Origin: Shewanella violacea DSS12
GTDB lineage: Bacteria; Pseudomonadota; Gammaproteobacteria; Enterobacterales; Shewanellaceae
DNA length: 64,000 nt
Assembly (NCBI RefSeq): GCF_000091325.1
Contig: NC_014012.1
Location: 3,294,500 to 3,358,499, forward strand
Direction of reading: 5' to 3'
Shown here: positions 44,928 through 54,387 of the stretch, one piece after another
Layout: every line of letters starts with the position of its first letter
Numbering within the stretch: position 1 is the first letter of the stretch
Notes under the pieces: model-generated
Database searches by the model: none
Told to the model about the DNA's origin: nothing
What the model saw: the letters and a program-made list of their open reading frames with translations, nothing else
Made by a program: the position numbers and the translations under genes

Positions 44928-45375
44928 GCTTTCTCATTTAAAAATTAGGGAGATACAGGGGTGTTCTAATATGGCTATAGTAAGAAAACTCGACCCATTT
45001 CACAAGGGGGGTAGCACGTGTATGACAACAAGGCTCGATGGGGATTTCGAATATCTTCAACGTCTTAAAATCTTACTTTCTATATGATATTCAACATGGG
45101 GCTTGTTGGTAATCCCAGAGTCTCAAAGGAATACTCGAACTTCAAATATTCATTCCTGTAACCATAGCCAGAAAATAAAAAGCTCAGCCTTCATTCTAAG
45201 ACGGCACTTCTTGGTCTCCGCGTTGAAAAAACGAACAAATAATTTGCTACTCCCCAAGTAAAACATGACGTGATCCAGATTAGTCGCCAAAAAATGAAAT
45301 AATGAGTGCGTTTCTTACTGAAAATTGATACTACAGGCACTCATAAGCAATTACGGCGTTCAGGTACTCAGTGTC
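44928..45375 (+). other. Divergent intergenic region sbcD-avtA
   Basis: No recognised gene. An open frame from ATG 44971 to TGA 45085-45087 (38 codons) has no Shine-Dalgarno and no familiar sequence. Promoters for sbcDC and avtA must lie here, but no clear operator was seen. Confidence 0.5.
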
Positions 45376-46638
45376 ATGCAGTATTCAAAATTTGGTGAAA
45401 AGTTTAATCGTTATTCCGGCATTAACCGTTTGATGGGTGATCTCAATGAGGGGCTACGCAAGCCGGGAGCGATTATGTTGGGCGGCGGCAATCCTGCAGC
45501 GATTCCGGAAATGCTCGATTACTTTCACCAAGCTACTGGTGAGATGCTAAATAATGGTGAGCTACTATCGGCATTAGGTAACTATGATGGTCCTCAGGGT
45601 AAAGATACCTTTCTCACTGCCTTATCTGGCTTGTTACGGGATACTTATGGCTGGGATATTAGCGAGAAAAATATCAGCCTGACGAATGGCAGCCAGAGTG
45701 CATTCTTTTATCTATTTAACCTGCTAGCGGGAAAGCAAGTTGATGGCAGACACAAAAAAATACTCTTACCTCTGGCACCTGAATATATAGGTTACAGTGA
45801 TGCCGGACTGGATGATGATATTTTTGTCTCCTACCGACCTGATATCGAGTTGCTGGATAACCGTATGTTTAAATATCATGTGGATTTTGAGCAGCTGAAA
45901 GTCGATGATTCCGTAGCAGCGATATGTGTCTCAAGACCAACAAACCCCACTGGCAATGTACTCACTGATGACGAAGTCGCTAAGTTAGACGTTTTAGCAC
46001 GTGATAAGGGTATTCCCCTCATCATAGATAATGCCTATGGCACCCCCTTTCCTAATATTATCTTCGAAGACGTCACGCCGTTTTGGAACAGCAACACCAT
46101 TTTATGCATGAGTTTGTCAAAACTCGGACTTCCAGGCGTGCGTTGCGGCATAGTTATCGCCAATGAGGAGATAACTCAAGCGCTGACAAACCTTAATGGC
46201 ATTATCAGCCTAGCCCCTGGTGGATTTGGCCCCGCGATTGCTGAGCATATGATCAAATCTGGTGATCTGCTGCGTTTAAGCGAAACGGTTATTAAGCCAT
46301 TTTATCGGAACAAGTCTGAATTGGCGGTGTCCTTATTACAGCAATCTATTAGTGATACTAGATTCAAAATACACAAGCCTGAAGGAGCTATCTTCCTCTG
46401 GTTATGGTTCGATGAACTGCCAATCACCACTATGGAGCTTTATTCCAGATTGAAGGCTCGTGGAGTATTAATAGTACCGGGGGAATATTTCTTCTTTGGA
46501 CAGGAAGAACAATCCCAGGAAAAGTGGCAGCATGCCCATCAATGCTTGCGAATGAACTATGTCCAAGATGAAGCTAAGATGCGTGATGGCATTGCAATCA
46601 TAGCCGAAGAAGTGACCAAGGCCTATGCAAACGCTTAA
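45376..46638 (+). CDS. avtA: Valine-pyruvate aminotransferase
   Basis: PLP-dependent transaminase (fold type I) that interconverts valine/2-ketoisovalerate and alanine/pyruvate. 420 residues. The start ATG 45376 gives MQYSKFGEKFNRYSGINRLM, matching E. coli AvtA; the in-frame TTG at 45325 would add 17 unrelated residues. Family segments: KPGAIMLGGGNPAAIPEM, ISLTNGSQSAFFYLFN, SRPTNPTGNVLTDDEV, and the PLP lysine in SLSKLGLPGVRCGI. Its 3' end is echoed twice downstream as decayed copies (listed), linking this gene to the chemoreceptor duplication. Confidence 0.93.
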   Translation: MQYSKFGEKFNRYSGINRLMGDLNEGLRKPGAIMLGGGNPAAIPEMLDYFHQATGEMLNNGELLSALGNYDGPQGKDTFLTALSGLLRDTYGWDISEKNISLTNGSQSAFFYLFNLLAGKQVDGRHKKILLPLAPEYIGYSDAGLDDDIFVSYRPDIELLDNRMFKYHVDFEQLKVDDSVAAICVSRPTNPTGNVLTDDEVAKLDVLARDKGIPLIIDNAYGTPFPNIIFEDVTPFWNSNTILCMSLSKLGLPGVRCGIVIANEEITQALTNLNGIISLAPGGFGPAIAEHMIKSGDLLRLSETVIKPFYRNKSELAVSLLQQSISDTRFKIHKPEGAIFLWLWFDELPITTMELYSRLKARGVLIVPGEYFFFGQEEQSQEKWQHAHQCLRMNYVQDEAKMRDGIAIIAEEVTKAYANA

Positions 46639-46668
46639 ACTAGTATGCCAATATTTGGACTGACTTGC

Positions 46669-46710
46669 TGAGACTTGAAACTTGAGACTTGAAACTTGAG
46701 ACTTGAGACT
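46669..46710 (+). repeat. Heptamer tandem repeat (six units of TGARACT)
   Basis: TGAGACT, TGAAACT, TGAGACT, TGAAACT, TGAGACT, TGAGACT in a row, 30 bases after avtA. A variable-number type repeat. Confidence 0.9.
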
Positions 46711-46885
46711 AGAATAGAGAGCCGCGAGTAGTTTGGACCTCCATGGACGGAGTCAATGCCAAATATTGTCTGGAACATACATTGGCTCTGTAGGCTTTGG
46801 CATTTCCTATGACTTCCGGTAAAACTAGCTGTTCGATATCCCTCACTCGTATCCATAGCTTTGCCATATTCATTCAGGCTCTCGT

Positions 46886-46912
46886 TGCAGGTATCACTTC
46901 ACGATACCTGCA
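46886..46912 (-). terminator. Perfect 10-bp hairpin downstream of chemoreceptor 1
   Basis: TGCAGGTATC (46886-46895) pairs with GATACCTGCA (46903-46912), loop of seven. A second small stem (ACCTC/GAGGT, 46923-46939) lies beside it. Probable 3' structure of the minus-strand chemoreceptor transcript. Confidence 0.5.
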
Positions 46913-46957
46913 CCGGCGAAATACCTCTTCGATTGAGGTTTATTTACCGTTAAAAAA

Positions 46958-49075
46958 CAGTCTTATTTATGACTTTACACTTTACACTTTAAACTGACTA
47001 ACCAAATAATCCAGATTTTCACACTGATCAGATAAAACCACACAAGCCGTTTCAGAGCTACTCACTTGTTCCACTATCTGACTGCTATTATCTGCTATTT
47101 TTTGCACATTTAGGTTAACGTCTCCGCTAACTTGACTCTGCTGATTCGCTGCCGTTGCAATGTGAGTGTTCATATCATTAATAATGACAATCAAACGACT
47201 GATCTCTTCGATTGAAGTCGCTGCACTGCCCGCCGTTTCTATGGTCTTAACACCACTGTCTTTACTGGCTTCCATTGCCGTTACGGCTTTTTTAGCACCG
47301 GACTGCAAGCGCTCTATCATATTATGAATCTCACCAGTACTTTCTTGAGTCTTACTCGCTAATGCACGAACCTCATCGGCAACCACGGCAAAACCTCTTC
47401 CTTGCTCACCCGCCCTCGCGGCTTCAATCGCAGCATTAAGTGCCAATAGGTTGGTCTGATCTGCTATACCACGTATTACATCCAGAATAGAGGCTATATT
47501 ACCCACATCAGAGTCTAAGGTATGAATGACCTCACTAGCAGATGTGATCTCATTGGCTAAGTTTTCAATGGAAGTAACCGTTTTTTCCAGAATGAGTTTT
47601 GTTTGATTAGATTCAATCGATGCATTTTGGGTGGCTATAGCGGCTTCATTAGCATTGTCACTAACAGTCTCACTGGTGACCCGCATTTCATGTACAGCGG
47701 CAGCAACCAATTCACTTTCTTGTTGTTGATTTGAAGCACTATCCAATGTTTGCTTCGTAATCTGCTTCATACTCTCCATTTCTGAACGAACCGCAGTAGA
47801 AGTCACAATTACCTCACTCACAGTTTGGTGAATTTTTGATACAAAACTATTGAATGCAGCCGCAAGAGAGCCCACTTCATCACCAGATTCCACCTGAATA
47901 CGCTTAGATAAGTCACCTTCTCCAGATGCTATATCAAGCATAGCCAGCTCTAATCGTTTAATCGGGCTCACAATCCATAGCGAAAGTAACCAAGATAAAA
48001 CTATCGCGACAAATATCGCTACCAGAGTACCGACTTTTAATACCATAGATCCTATATTGCCCTCCTCATCACGGAGCGCCACTAATTCTGCTTGTTTCGT
48101 CTCGATGACCCTGCGTATTTGTTTATATTCCGCACGGATCTGAATAAAATCTTGCTCAAGTTCAGCTTGATTTTTTGCATAATAAACGACCGCGCCGTCA
48201 GGCTTAGTGATCATGGGCTCATACAAGCGTATCCAAGCTTCAATATTCGATACCAGAAGCTTCATGTCGTACTGAGTTGTTGTGGGGATCACGTTGTCAT
48301 CATATAAAATTTGAATTTTAGCCATTCTAGGCGCTGCTTTATAGGCGTTATCTTTAAATTCTTCAATATGATGCTCTATCTCAGCTTCACTGCCATTATT
48401 TTGCTTTAAAAGTACCAGCTTTTGTGCTGCTGATATAACTTGATAAAAGTCGCGATAACCGTCTTCCATACTATCTAGAACAGGCTGAACTACGACAGAT
48501 AGCGTATAGCCAATTTTTGTCTGCTTCTCAAACACAGATATATTAAAAGCAGTTAAAGAGGAGAAAATAATAACAACTAAAAAGACGGGGATTGACATCT
48601 TAACTTTTAAAGATAAATTTCCTAATGACTTCATATAAAACACCACTCAAATTTAGACGATTAATAATGATTCAAGGCTCCTATCGGCACTGAAATAACA
48701 TTCTTTAATCAAGTATTAACCTTTTAGCTACCCAAGCCCTCTAACTGTGACACCTGTCATATAAGTCAATTAACTGGGCATACACATACAGACTACAAAT
48801 CAACTAATAAAGTATTTTGTAATATATAAAATAGCCAGTAGAAACCAGAATTTTAGACCATGGGCTAAATATTACTTATTATCGACCCTCTAGCTTCACT
48901 TGCGGATAGAAGCATGAGCGAATTAAATAGAATGAGTTAAATGAACAAAATAAATATAATTACTTATTGAGGAGTCTAATATAGTGGTACATCAATTAAG
49001 TCTATTCTTAACTGAACACCCGATTTAATTCAGATTTAAGGTTAGTTAAGTCTGAACGTGCCATATGAATATCTA
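46958..49075. repeat. Tandem duplication, copy 1 (chemoreceptor unit)
   Basis: From CAGTCTTATTTATGAC to ...CCATATGAATAT this segment matches the copy at 49335-51550: chemoreceptor gene, leader and most of the spacer. The signalling half of the gene is almost identical between copies; the sensor half and spacer have drifted. Confidence 0.75.
46982..48634 (-). CDS. Methyl-accepting chemotaxis protein, copy 1
   Basis: About 550 residues. Membrane segment 1 ([18 protein letters not shown]), a helical periplasmic sensor of about 155 residues, segment 2 ([20 protein letters not shown]), HAMP ([20 protein letters not shown]), and the signalling hairpin ([37 protein letters not shown]). ATG 48634 is preferred to the in-frame GTG at 48646, because both copies share GAGTG upstream of the equivalent ATG. 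Nearly identical to copy 2 over HAMP and signalling domain but divergent in the sensor. Signals to CheA/CheW; ligand unknown. Confidence 0.93.
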   Translation of the reverse strand: MKSLGNLSLKVKMSIPVFLVVIIFSSLTAFNISVFEKQTKIGYTLSVVVQPVLDSMEDGYRDFYQVISAAQKLVLLKQNNGSEAEIEHHIEEFKDNAYKAAPRMAKIQILYDDNVIPTTTQYDMKLLVSNIEAWIRLYEPMITKPDGAVVYYAKNQAELEQDFIQIRAEYKQIRRVIETKQAELVALRDEEGNIGSMVLKVGTLVAIFVAIVLSWLLSLWIVSPIKRLELAMLDIASGEGDLSKRIQVESGDEVGSLAAAFNSFVSKIHQTVSEVIVTSTAVRSEMESMKQITKQTLDSASNQQQESELVAAAVHEMRVTSETVSDNANEAAIATQNASIESNQTKLILEKTVTSIENLANEITSASEVIHTLDSDVGNIASILDVIRGIADQTNLLALNAAIEAARAGEQGRGFAVVADEVRALASKTQESTGEIHNMIERLQSGAKKAVTAMEASKDSGVKTIETAGSAATSIEEISRLIVIINDMNTHIATAANQQSQVSGDVNLNVQKIADNSSQIVEQVSSSETACVVLSDQCENLDYLVSQFKV

Positions 49076-49351
49076 TTGCTTGCGACCAGAAAATTAGGAT
49101 TCTATCCATAAATTGTCGGCAATGAACAAGCTCATGTATCTGCACTTTCGTGACACTTTGAAGAGGAAACTAAGATTCCTGGACTGATAAACTTGGGGAA
49201 ATGATACTGAACTGGCTGTTAGATATAGGTATCCTTGCATCTATCGACCTGGCCAGACCTCCCAATAACAGGAGGTCACGGCGGCGTTTATATTTCAGTG
49301 TATATTTTCGATTTGAATTGTTTCACTGTTGAAGCAGTCTTGTTTATGACT
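48635..49351. other. Spacer between chemoreceptor copies
   Basis: No intact gene. The left part is related to the spacer right of copy 2; near 49127-49182 a faint avtA-like remnant is seen (listed). A hairpin GACCTCC/GGAGGTC lies at 49256-49277. Confidence 0.55.
49127..49182 (+). pseudogene. Possible remnant of the avtA 3' end (faint)
   Basis: In one frame QAHVSA, a stop, then FEEETKIPG lines up with HAHQCL ... VQDEAKMRDG of avtA. AAGAGGAAACTAAGATTCC resembles AAGATGAAGCTAAGATGCG. It sits at the place equivalent to the clearer remnant right of copy 2. Weak by itself. Confidence 0.35.
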
Positions 49352-51013
49352 TTACACTTTAAACTGACTAACTAAAGAATCCAGCTTTTCACATTGATCA
49401 GATAAAACCACACAAGCCGTCTCAGAGCTACTCACTTGTTCCACTATCTGACTGCTATTATCTGCTATTTTTTGCACATTCAGGTTAACGTCTCCACTGA
49501 CTTGACTCTGCTGATTCGCTGCCGTTGCAATGTGGGTGTTCATATCATTAATAATGATAATCAAGCGACTGATCTCTTCGATTGAACTCGCTGCACTACC
49601 CGCGGTTTCTATAGTCTTAACACCACTGTCTTTACTGGCTTCCATTGCCGTTACGGCTTTTTTTGCACCGGACTGCAAGCGCTCAATCATATTTTGAATC
49701 TCACCGGTACTTTCTTGAGTCTTGCTCGCTAATGCACGAACTTCATCGGCAACCACGGCGAAGCCTCGTCCTTGCTCACCCGCCCTCGCGGCTTCAATGG
49801 CAGCGTTAAGTGCCAATAGGTTTGTTTGCTCTGCAATACCACGTATCACATCAAGAATAGAGGCTATATTACCCACATCTGAATCTAAGGTATGAATGAC
49901 CTCACTAGCTGATGTGATCTCATTGGCTAAGTTTTCAATGGATGTAACCGTTTTCTCCAGAATATCTTTTGTTTGCTTAGATTCAATCGATGCATTTTGA
50001 GTAGCTATAGCCGCTTCATTGGCATTTTCACTGACTGTCTCACTGGTGACCCGCATTTCATGTACAGCGGCTGCAACCAATTCACTTTCTTGTTGTTGAT
50101 TTGAAGCACTATCCAATGTTTGGGCAGTGATCTGCTTCATACTCTCCATTTCTGAGCGAACCGCAACCGAGGTCACTATTACCTCACTCACGGTTTGGTG
50201 AATTTTCGACACAAAACTATTGAATGCCGCGGCAAGGGAGCCCACTTCATCGAGATATTCCACTTTAATACGCTTAGATAAGTCACCATCACCGGAAGCT
50301 ATGTCAAGCATAGCCAACTCTAATCGTTTAATTGGACTTACAATCCAGGACGACAGTATCCAAGATAAAACTACCGCGATAAGTATCACAATAAGTGTGC
50401 CCACTTTTAATACCATAGATCCTATATTGCCCTCCTCATCACGGAGCGCCATCAATTCAGCTTGTTTCGCCTCTATGATCACCCGTATCAGCTTGTATTC
50501 TGAACGAATCTGACTAAATTTATGATCAAGTTTTGATTGGTTTTTTTCATAATAATCGACCGCTATATCTGGGTTATCGATCATGGGCTCATACAAGCGC
50601 ACCCAAGCTTCGATATACGATACAAGAAGGTTCATGTTGTGCTGGGTTGCTCTTGGGATCACATTGTTATCATATAAAATTTGAATTTTAGCCATTCTAG
50701 GGCCGGCTTTATATGCGTTGCTTTTAAACTCCCCAATATAAGTATCGATCTCAGTTTTATCAGCCTTTTCCCCCTTCTCCCCCTTTAAAAGCACCAGCCT
50801 TTGTGTTGCTGCTATGACTTGATATAAGTCCCGATAACCGTCTTCCATACTATCAATAACGGGCTGAACTGTGACTGATAGCGTATAGCCCACATTTGAC
50901 TGCTTATCAAACATAAATATATTAAAAGCAGTTAAAGAAGAGAAAAGAATTACAACTAAAAAAACAGGAATTGACATCTTAATTTTTAAAGACAAATTTC
51001 CTAATAACTTCAT
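49352..51013 (-). CDS. Methyl-accepting chemotaxis protein, copy 2
   Basis: About 553 residues, paralogue of copy 1 in tandem. Same layout: segment 1 ([18 protein letters not shown]), helical sensor with three extra residues around [13 protein letters not shown], segment 2 ([20 protein letters not shown]), HAMP and signalling hairpin ([20 protein letters not shown]). ATG 51013 is used for the same reason as copy 1. The signalling part differs by only a handful of residues while the sensor differs in many, which suggests either selection for a new ligand or gene conversion in the 3' half. Confidence 0.93.
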   Translation of the reverse strand: MKLLGNLSLKIKMSIPVFLVVILFSSLTAFNIFMFDKQSNVGYTLSVTVQPVIDSMEDGYRDLYQVIAATQRLVLLKGEKGEKADKTEIDTYIGEFKSNAYKAGPRMAKIQILYDNNVIPRATQHNMNLLVSYIEAWVRLYEPMIDNPDIAVDYYEKNQSKLDHKFSQIRSEYKLIRVIIEAKQAELMALRDEEGNIGSMVLKVGTLIVILIAVVLSWILSSWIVSPIKRLELAMLDIASGDGDLSKRIKVEYLDEVGSLAAAFNSFVSKIHQTVSEVIVTSVAVRSEMESMKQITAQTLDSASNQQQESELVAAAVHEMRVTSETVSENANEAAIATQNASIESKQTKDILEKTVTSIENLANEITSASEVIHTLDSDVGNIASILDVIRGIAEQTNLLALNAAIEAARAGEQGRGFAVVADEVRALASKTQESTGEIQNMIERLQSGAKKAVTAMEASKDSGVKTIETAGSAASSIEEISRLIIIINDMNTHIATAANQQSQVSGDVNLNVQKIADNSSQIVEQVSSSETACVVLSDQCEKLDSLVSQFKV

Positions 51014-51390
51014 ATACAAGTTCACTCACATTTAGACAATTAATAATGACTCTGCGTTCATATCATCACGAAAACCACATTCTCAGGTAAACATTTAACC
51101 TTTTAAACACCTAAGATCAACACTTAATTACTTTTACACTTCTATAACAGTGAGTGCTGATGTAATAATTCGTGCCTGTGTCATATTCACACCAGAGTAA
51201 TAGAGGAACCACAACAGACCTATAAAAACTAGATTTCAGTAGATTGCACCAATATAAGTGCCATTACTAATATAATATTTAGCACAGATAGCCTTATAAC
51301 ATTTGCTAGGACAGCTAGAATTTTAACCAGAAAATAAAATGAACTTAATAAACAGAATGAATTAAATGCGACTGATCAAATAGAACAAAT

Positions 51391-51418
51391 TAAACAGAGT
51401 GAACTAAACAGAGTGAAT
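51391..51418 (+). repeat. 14-base direct repeat
   Basis: TAAACAGAGTGAAC followed at once by TAAACAGAGTGAAT. Related GAATTAAATxxAATGA sequences lie nearby and in the first spacer (about 48919-48940). Confidence 0.7.
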
Positions 51419-51551
51419 TAAATAAAATGACTGACAGAGAAAATAACATACCGATATAAATCACTTAGTCAGCACTCAGATTATTCTAAGCTGATAAGCG
51501 ATTAAATTCAGATTGAAGGCTAATGGAATATTGCAATATGAATATATTCAT

Positions 51552-51656
51552 ATTAGGGCAAGAAAACATTAGCAGCATGCCCATGTATGCTTGTGAATCA
51601 AGTATGTTCAGGATCAAGCCAAGATGGCTGATGGAATGACCATCACAGCAGAGTAA
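51552..51656 (+). pseudogene. Decayed duplicate of the avtA 3' end
   Basis: One frame reads QHAHVCL, a stop, IKYVQDQAKMADGMTITAE, against avtA QHAHQCLRMNYVQDEAKMRD then GIAIIAE. Upstream, TTAGGGCAAGAAAACA matches the avtA stretch for FGQEEQ. Same strand as avtA, but about 5 kb away and beyond both chemoreceptor copies. It has an internal TGA and ends in TAA. Confidence 0.8.
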
Positions 51657-51767
51657 GACAAGCTAGCATGATAAACATAGGGGGAGACTTGGCGTTAGCT
51701 GTTGCACTAAGGCTAGGTTTCCCCTTAGTACAACTTATCTAGGTTGAAACTCAAGGTGTGCGACTTT

Positions 51768-52136
51768 TTAGCTGCTAGACGAGTCTTCCATAGCCTGTAA
51801 TTTATCCCCTTCAACAAGATGAACATTTGTCGTGTAGTTGGCTGAGCTGTATTCTATGTTGAGTGAAAAATACAGGCTTTGTTTAAACAGTTTCTTGATT
51901 TCTTTAGCTATTTTTTCACTTAAGTCATTGGTGAATTCTTGATCACGATATGGCTTGGTTAATAGGGATACAACTATGAGTATATGGGGGTATTTGTACT
52001 GAGAGCATGGATAGGCTCTTGATTTACATACGCCAGCACTGGCATCTTGCTCATTGATGATCTGTTCAATAAGATCAAATGCTTGCTTGGTATCTATATC
52101 CAAATCATCAGAATATTTTATTTCTACATGGGGCAT
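51768..52136 (-). CDS. 5-carboxymethyl-2-hydroxymuconate isomerase-like tautomerase
   Basis: 122 residues. The start MPHVEIKYSDDLDI exposes Pro after Met removal, the catalytic base of the tautomerase superfamily. Length and layout fit the CHMI (HpaF) family rather than 4-oxalocrotonate tautomerase. AAGGA precedes the ATG. No aromatic-degradation genes lie nearby, so the physiological substrate is open. It carries two cysteines in GVCKSRAYPCSQ. Confidence 0.72.
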   Translation of the reverse strand: MPHVEIKYSDDLDIDTKQAFDLIEQIINEQDASAGVCKSRAYPCSQYKYPHILIVVSLLTKPYRDQEFTNDLSEKIAKEIKKLFKQSLYFSLNIEYSSANYTTNVHLVEGDKLQAMEDSSSS

Positions 52137-52341
52137 ATTAGTTTATTCCTTTTGCGCATACATAATAGTGTATTACCAAGCCAGCTAACTTTCTCCTACT
52201 CAGTAATGAGATAGAAAGATACCCACCTTGATGTATTTAAAAATCATTAGTCACTTCAAATGAATCAATTGCCGATAAAAAAAGATCAGAGGCTTGGCCT
52301 CCCCAGCCATTAGCAAAATAACGAATCTTGCTACAGCTTAT

Positions 52342-53121
52342 CTAAACCCAAGAAAACAGATCATATTGTGTCGACAATAGCTTCACACTCATGGCTATGG
52401 ACATGGTCACGACCAAAGGCTTGATGATTTTGGTTCCTTTAGTCAGGACGAGTCTAGAGCCCAGAGTGGCGCCAATAGCCTGACCAAGGAGCATGATGCC
52501 GCCCAGCATCCAAAACACTTTCCCCCCTATGGCAAAGAAGATAAGAGAGGCGATATTAGTCGAGAAGTTAAGCACCTTGGCATGAGCAGTGGCCTTAGCC
52601 AGACCGAAACCGGCCAGAGACACGAAGGCTAATGCGAAGAAACTGCCAGTTCCTGGGCCAAAGAATCCATCATATAATCCCACGCCAAATGCTGCCGTAA
52701 ACCCAAACATAACAGGGGTAAATACTTGATGCCTGTCTTCTTCACTGATCTTCTTTGAAAATAGAAAGTAGCCACCTATAGCGAGAATTAAGAATGGTAA
52801 TAATGTCTCTAAGAAAGCCGTGTCTATCATCTGCACCGCTATGGTACCGAGCGCGGCACCAACGAAGGCGCAAGCTATGGCCAACTTCATCTCACCAAGT
52901 TTCACCATCCCCTTACGGACAAAATAGAGGCTGGCAAAGAAGCTGCCACCACAGGCTTGTAGTTTATTTGTCGCCAATGCCGCCGTTGGCGGAAGACCAA
53001 CCCACATTAGTGCTGGAATAGTAATTAACCCACCTCCCCCCGCTATCGCGTCTATAAAGCCCGCGAGCATCGCCACTGCAAACATGAGTGCGATAAGTTC
53101 ATAGGATAGTTCCAATGGCAT
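52342..53121 (-). CDS. TSUP (TauE/SafE) family permease
   Basis: About 259 residues with eight or so membrane helices. The two family repeats are visible: AGFIDAIAGGGGLITIPALM near the N-terminus and GLYDGFFGPGTGSFFALAFV in the middle. YfcA-like. Family members move sulfite, sulfoacetate, organosulfonates or other anions across the inner membrane. ATG 53121 is used, with GAGAC upstream, instead of the in-frame TTG at 53127. Divergent to a LysR gene with a clear LysR box between, so it is probably regulated by it. Confidence 0.9.
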   Translation of the reverse strand: MPLELSYELIALMFAVAMLAGFIDAIAGGGGLITIPALMWVGLPPTAALATNKLQACGGSFFASLYFVRKGMVKLGEMKLAIACAFVGAALGTIAVQMIDTAFLETLLPFLILAIGGYFLFSKKISEEDRHQVFTPVMFGFTAAFGVGLYDGFFGPGTGSFFALAFVSLAGFGLAKATAHAKVLNFSTNIASLIFFAIGGKVFWMLGGIMLLGQAIGATLGSRLVLTKGTKIIKPLVVTMSIAMSVKLLSTQYDLFSWV

Positions 53122-53203
53122 AAACAAGTCTCAAAGGTTTTAATAAGGGCGTTATTAGACGATATTTGCACAAGATGCACAAAGGAGTTATCGTCCACTT
53201 AGG

Positions 53204-53218
53204 GTGAGATATTCTCAC
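53204..53218 (+). promoter_or_regulatory. LysR box between the TSUP and LysR genes
   Basis: GTGAGA-TAT-TCTCAC, a perfect dyad with the LysR T-N11-A pattern, 20 bases before the LysR ATG. A TGCACA direct repeat lies just to the left (53167-53181). Confidence 0.6.
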
Positions 53219-53237
53219 ACAAACAGTCAACGGGGAT

Positions 53238-54128
53238 ATGATGCATTCACCTCTTCCACCACTCAATTCGCTACTGGCTTTTGAATCTGCGGCAAGACAC
53301 TTAAGTTTTAGCAAAGCGGCCAACGAACTATTCGTGACTCATGGAGCTATCAGTAAACAGATCAAGGGATTGGAGTCATTTGTAGGCGTCCCCTTATTCA
53401 TTCGCCAGCATAGAAAGTTATTACTCACAGATGATGCCCAACGTTACTTTATACAAGTGCAATCGGCGCTGCAGACAATTAATCATGCAACCGATGAGAT
53501 AAAATCACAACAGATGCGAGCTCAAACACTCTCTATCAATGTTTTGCCTAGCCTAACCATTAATTGGCTTATCCCGCGAATGGAGGAATTCAAGCGACGT
53601 TACCCTCATCTGTATGTGGATCTTTCCATCGGAGATTTTGCGGTAGATTTTGATAACAGCCGTTGTGATATTGCCATCAGGAGTGCTAAGCATGAGCCTA
53701 CAGATGCCAACTTTATCAAGCTGATGGATGAAGATCTCTGCTTGGTATGCTCTCCCTTACTAGCTGAACAGCTTAAAACGGTCGACGATATCAACAAGAT
53801 GACCTTACTAAAACACACCACTAGGCCAGAACTCTGGCCTTATTGGTCACAGCAGGTTGGTCTAACCCTGACCACTGACAAGAAGTTTGGCATGGAACAT
53901 TTCTATATGCTGAGTCAAGCGGCAGTAGGAGGAATGGGAGTGGCTCTGATCCCTAGATTTTTTATCGAAGATCAACTGGCTGATGCGAGCTTAGTGATCC
54001 CCTTCAATACCGGTTTCACCAGTCCTTACACTTACTATGTGCTTACCCCTAAGTCCAGCAACCTGCCACTGAAAGCCCAAGCCTTTATCGATTGGTTACT
54101 GGAGATATTTGCCCCATACCGTAACTAG
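53238..54128 (+). CDS. LysR-family regulator, GcvA/AmpR-like
   Basis: 296 residues. PPLNSLLAFESAARHLSFSK, AANELFVTHGAISKQIKGLE and VPLFIRQHRKLLLT are typical of the GcvA group. Ends with LKAQAFIDWLLEIF. Two adjacent ATGs (53238, 53241) are equivalent. Divergent to the TSUP permease gene; the dyad in the gap suits autoregulation plus control of the permease. Confidence 0.88.
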   Translation: MMHSPLPPLNSLLAFESAARHLSFSKAANELFVTHGAISKQIKGLESFVGVPLFIRQHRKLLLTDDAQRYFIQVQSALQTINHATDEIKSQQMRAQTLSINVLPSLTINWLIPRMEEFKRRYPHLYVDLSIGDFAVDFDNSRCDIAIRSAKHEPTDANFIKLMDEDLCLVCSPLLAEQLKTVDDINKMTLLKHTTRPELWPYWSQQVGLTLTTDKKFGMEHFYMLSQAAVGGMGVALIPRFFIEDQLADASLVIPFNTGFTSPYTYYVLTPKSSNLPLKAQAFIDWLLEIFAPYRN

Positions 54129-54290
54129 CACCTCTCTAACCAGTAACTAGTTACCCCTAGGTCGAAACTTGCTTAGCCTTACTTAGATCCCTCCAGCTAA
54201 AAACTGGATTCCGGCCCTGTGATTTAGATTCGCTTTAGCCTTATAGCTTTCTCTGCTCTATCTTGAGACTGATAACTTTCTCAGCGCTGT

Positions 54291-54314
54291 CCCTAGCCCT
54301 AGCCCTAGCCCTAG
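54291..54314 (+). repeat. Hexamer repeat (CCCTAG x4)
   Basis: Four perfect CCCTAG units in the convergent gap between the LysR and NERD genes. Confidence 0.9.
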
Positions 54315-54326
54315 CATATCAAGCAT

Positions 54327-54355
54327 AAAAAAGAGAAGCCCAAACTGAGCTTCTC
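54327..54355 (-). terminator. Rho-independent terminator of the NERD-kinase gene
   Basis: GAGAAGC (54333-54339) pairs with GCTTCTC (54349-54355). On the minus strand it runs into six T's. Confidence 0.8.
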
Positions 54356-54387
54356 ATTGGCGACCTTCTATGGCGCAAGTATAAGGC

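Larger units (their letters stand above)
46639..46981 (+). other. Intergenic region avtA-chemoreceptor 1
   Basis: No gene. Contains a heptamer repeat and a hairpin (both listed), and from about 46958 the end of the duplicated segment shared with 49335 onward. A short minus-strand frame over the heptamers is only the repeat's shadow. Confidence 0.6.
49335..51550. repeat. Tandem duplication, copy 2 (chemoreceptor unit)
   Basis: Second copy of the chemoreceptor unit. Begins at CAGTCTTGTTTATGAC and ends near GCAATATGAATAT, followed directly by an avtA 3' remnant. Confidence 0.75.
51014..51767. other. Spacer right of chemoreceptor copy 2
   Basis: No intact gene. AT-rich promoter region, a short repeat at 51391-51418, sequence related to the first spacer at about 51499-51550, then the avtA remnant. 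Confidence 0.55.

Noticed and set aside
44971..45087. 38-codon plus-strand frame in the sbcD-avtA gap
   Set aside because: No Shine-Dalgarno, no recognisable sequence, and too short to claim.
45325..45375. TTG start adding 17 residues to AvtA
   Set aside because: The added residues do not fit the family, while ATG 45376 matches the E. coli start.
46635..46856. Minus-strand reading frame of 73 codons downstream of avtA
   Set aside because: Its C-terminal part (SSLKFQVSSFKSQ) is only the translation of the heptamer repeat; no ribosome site or family.
54291..54314. CCCTAG hexamers as a telomere-like or CRISPR-like array
   Set aside because: Only four short units without spacers; simple slippage repeat.
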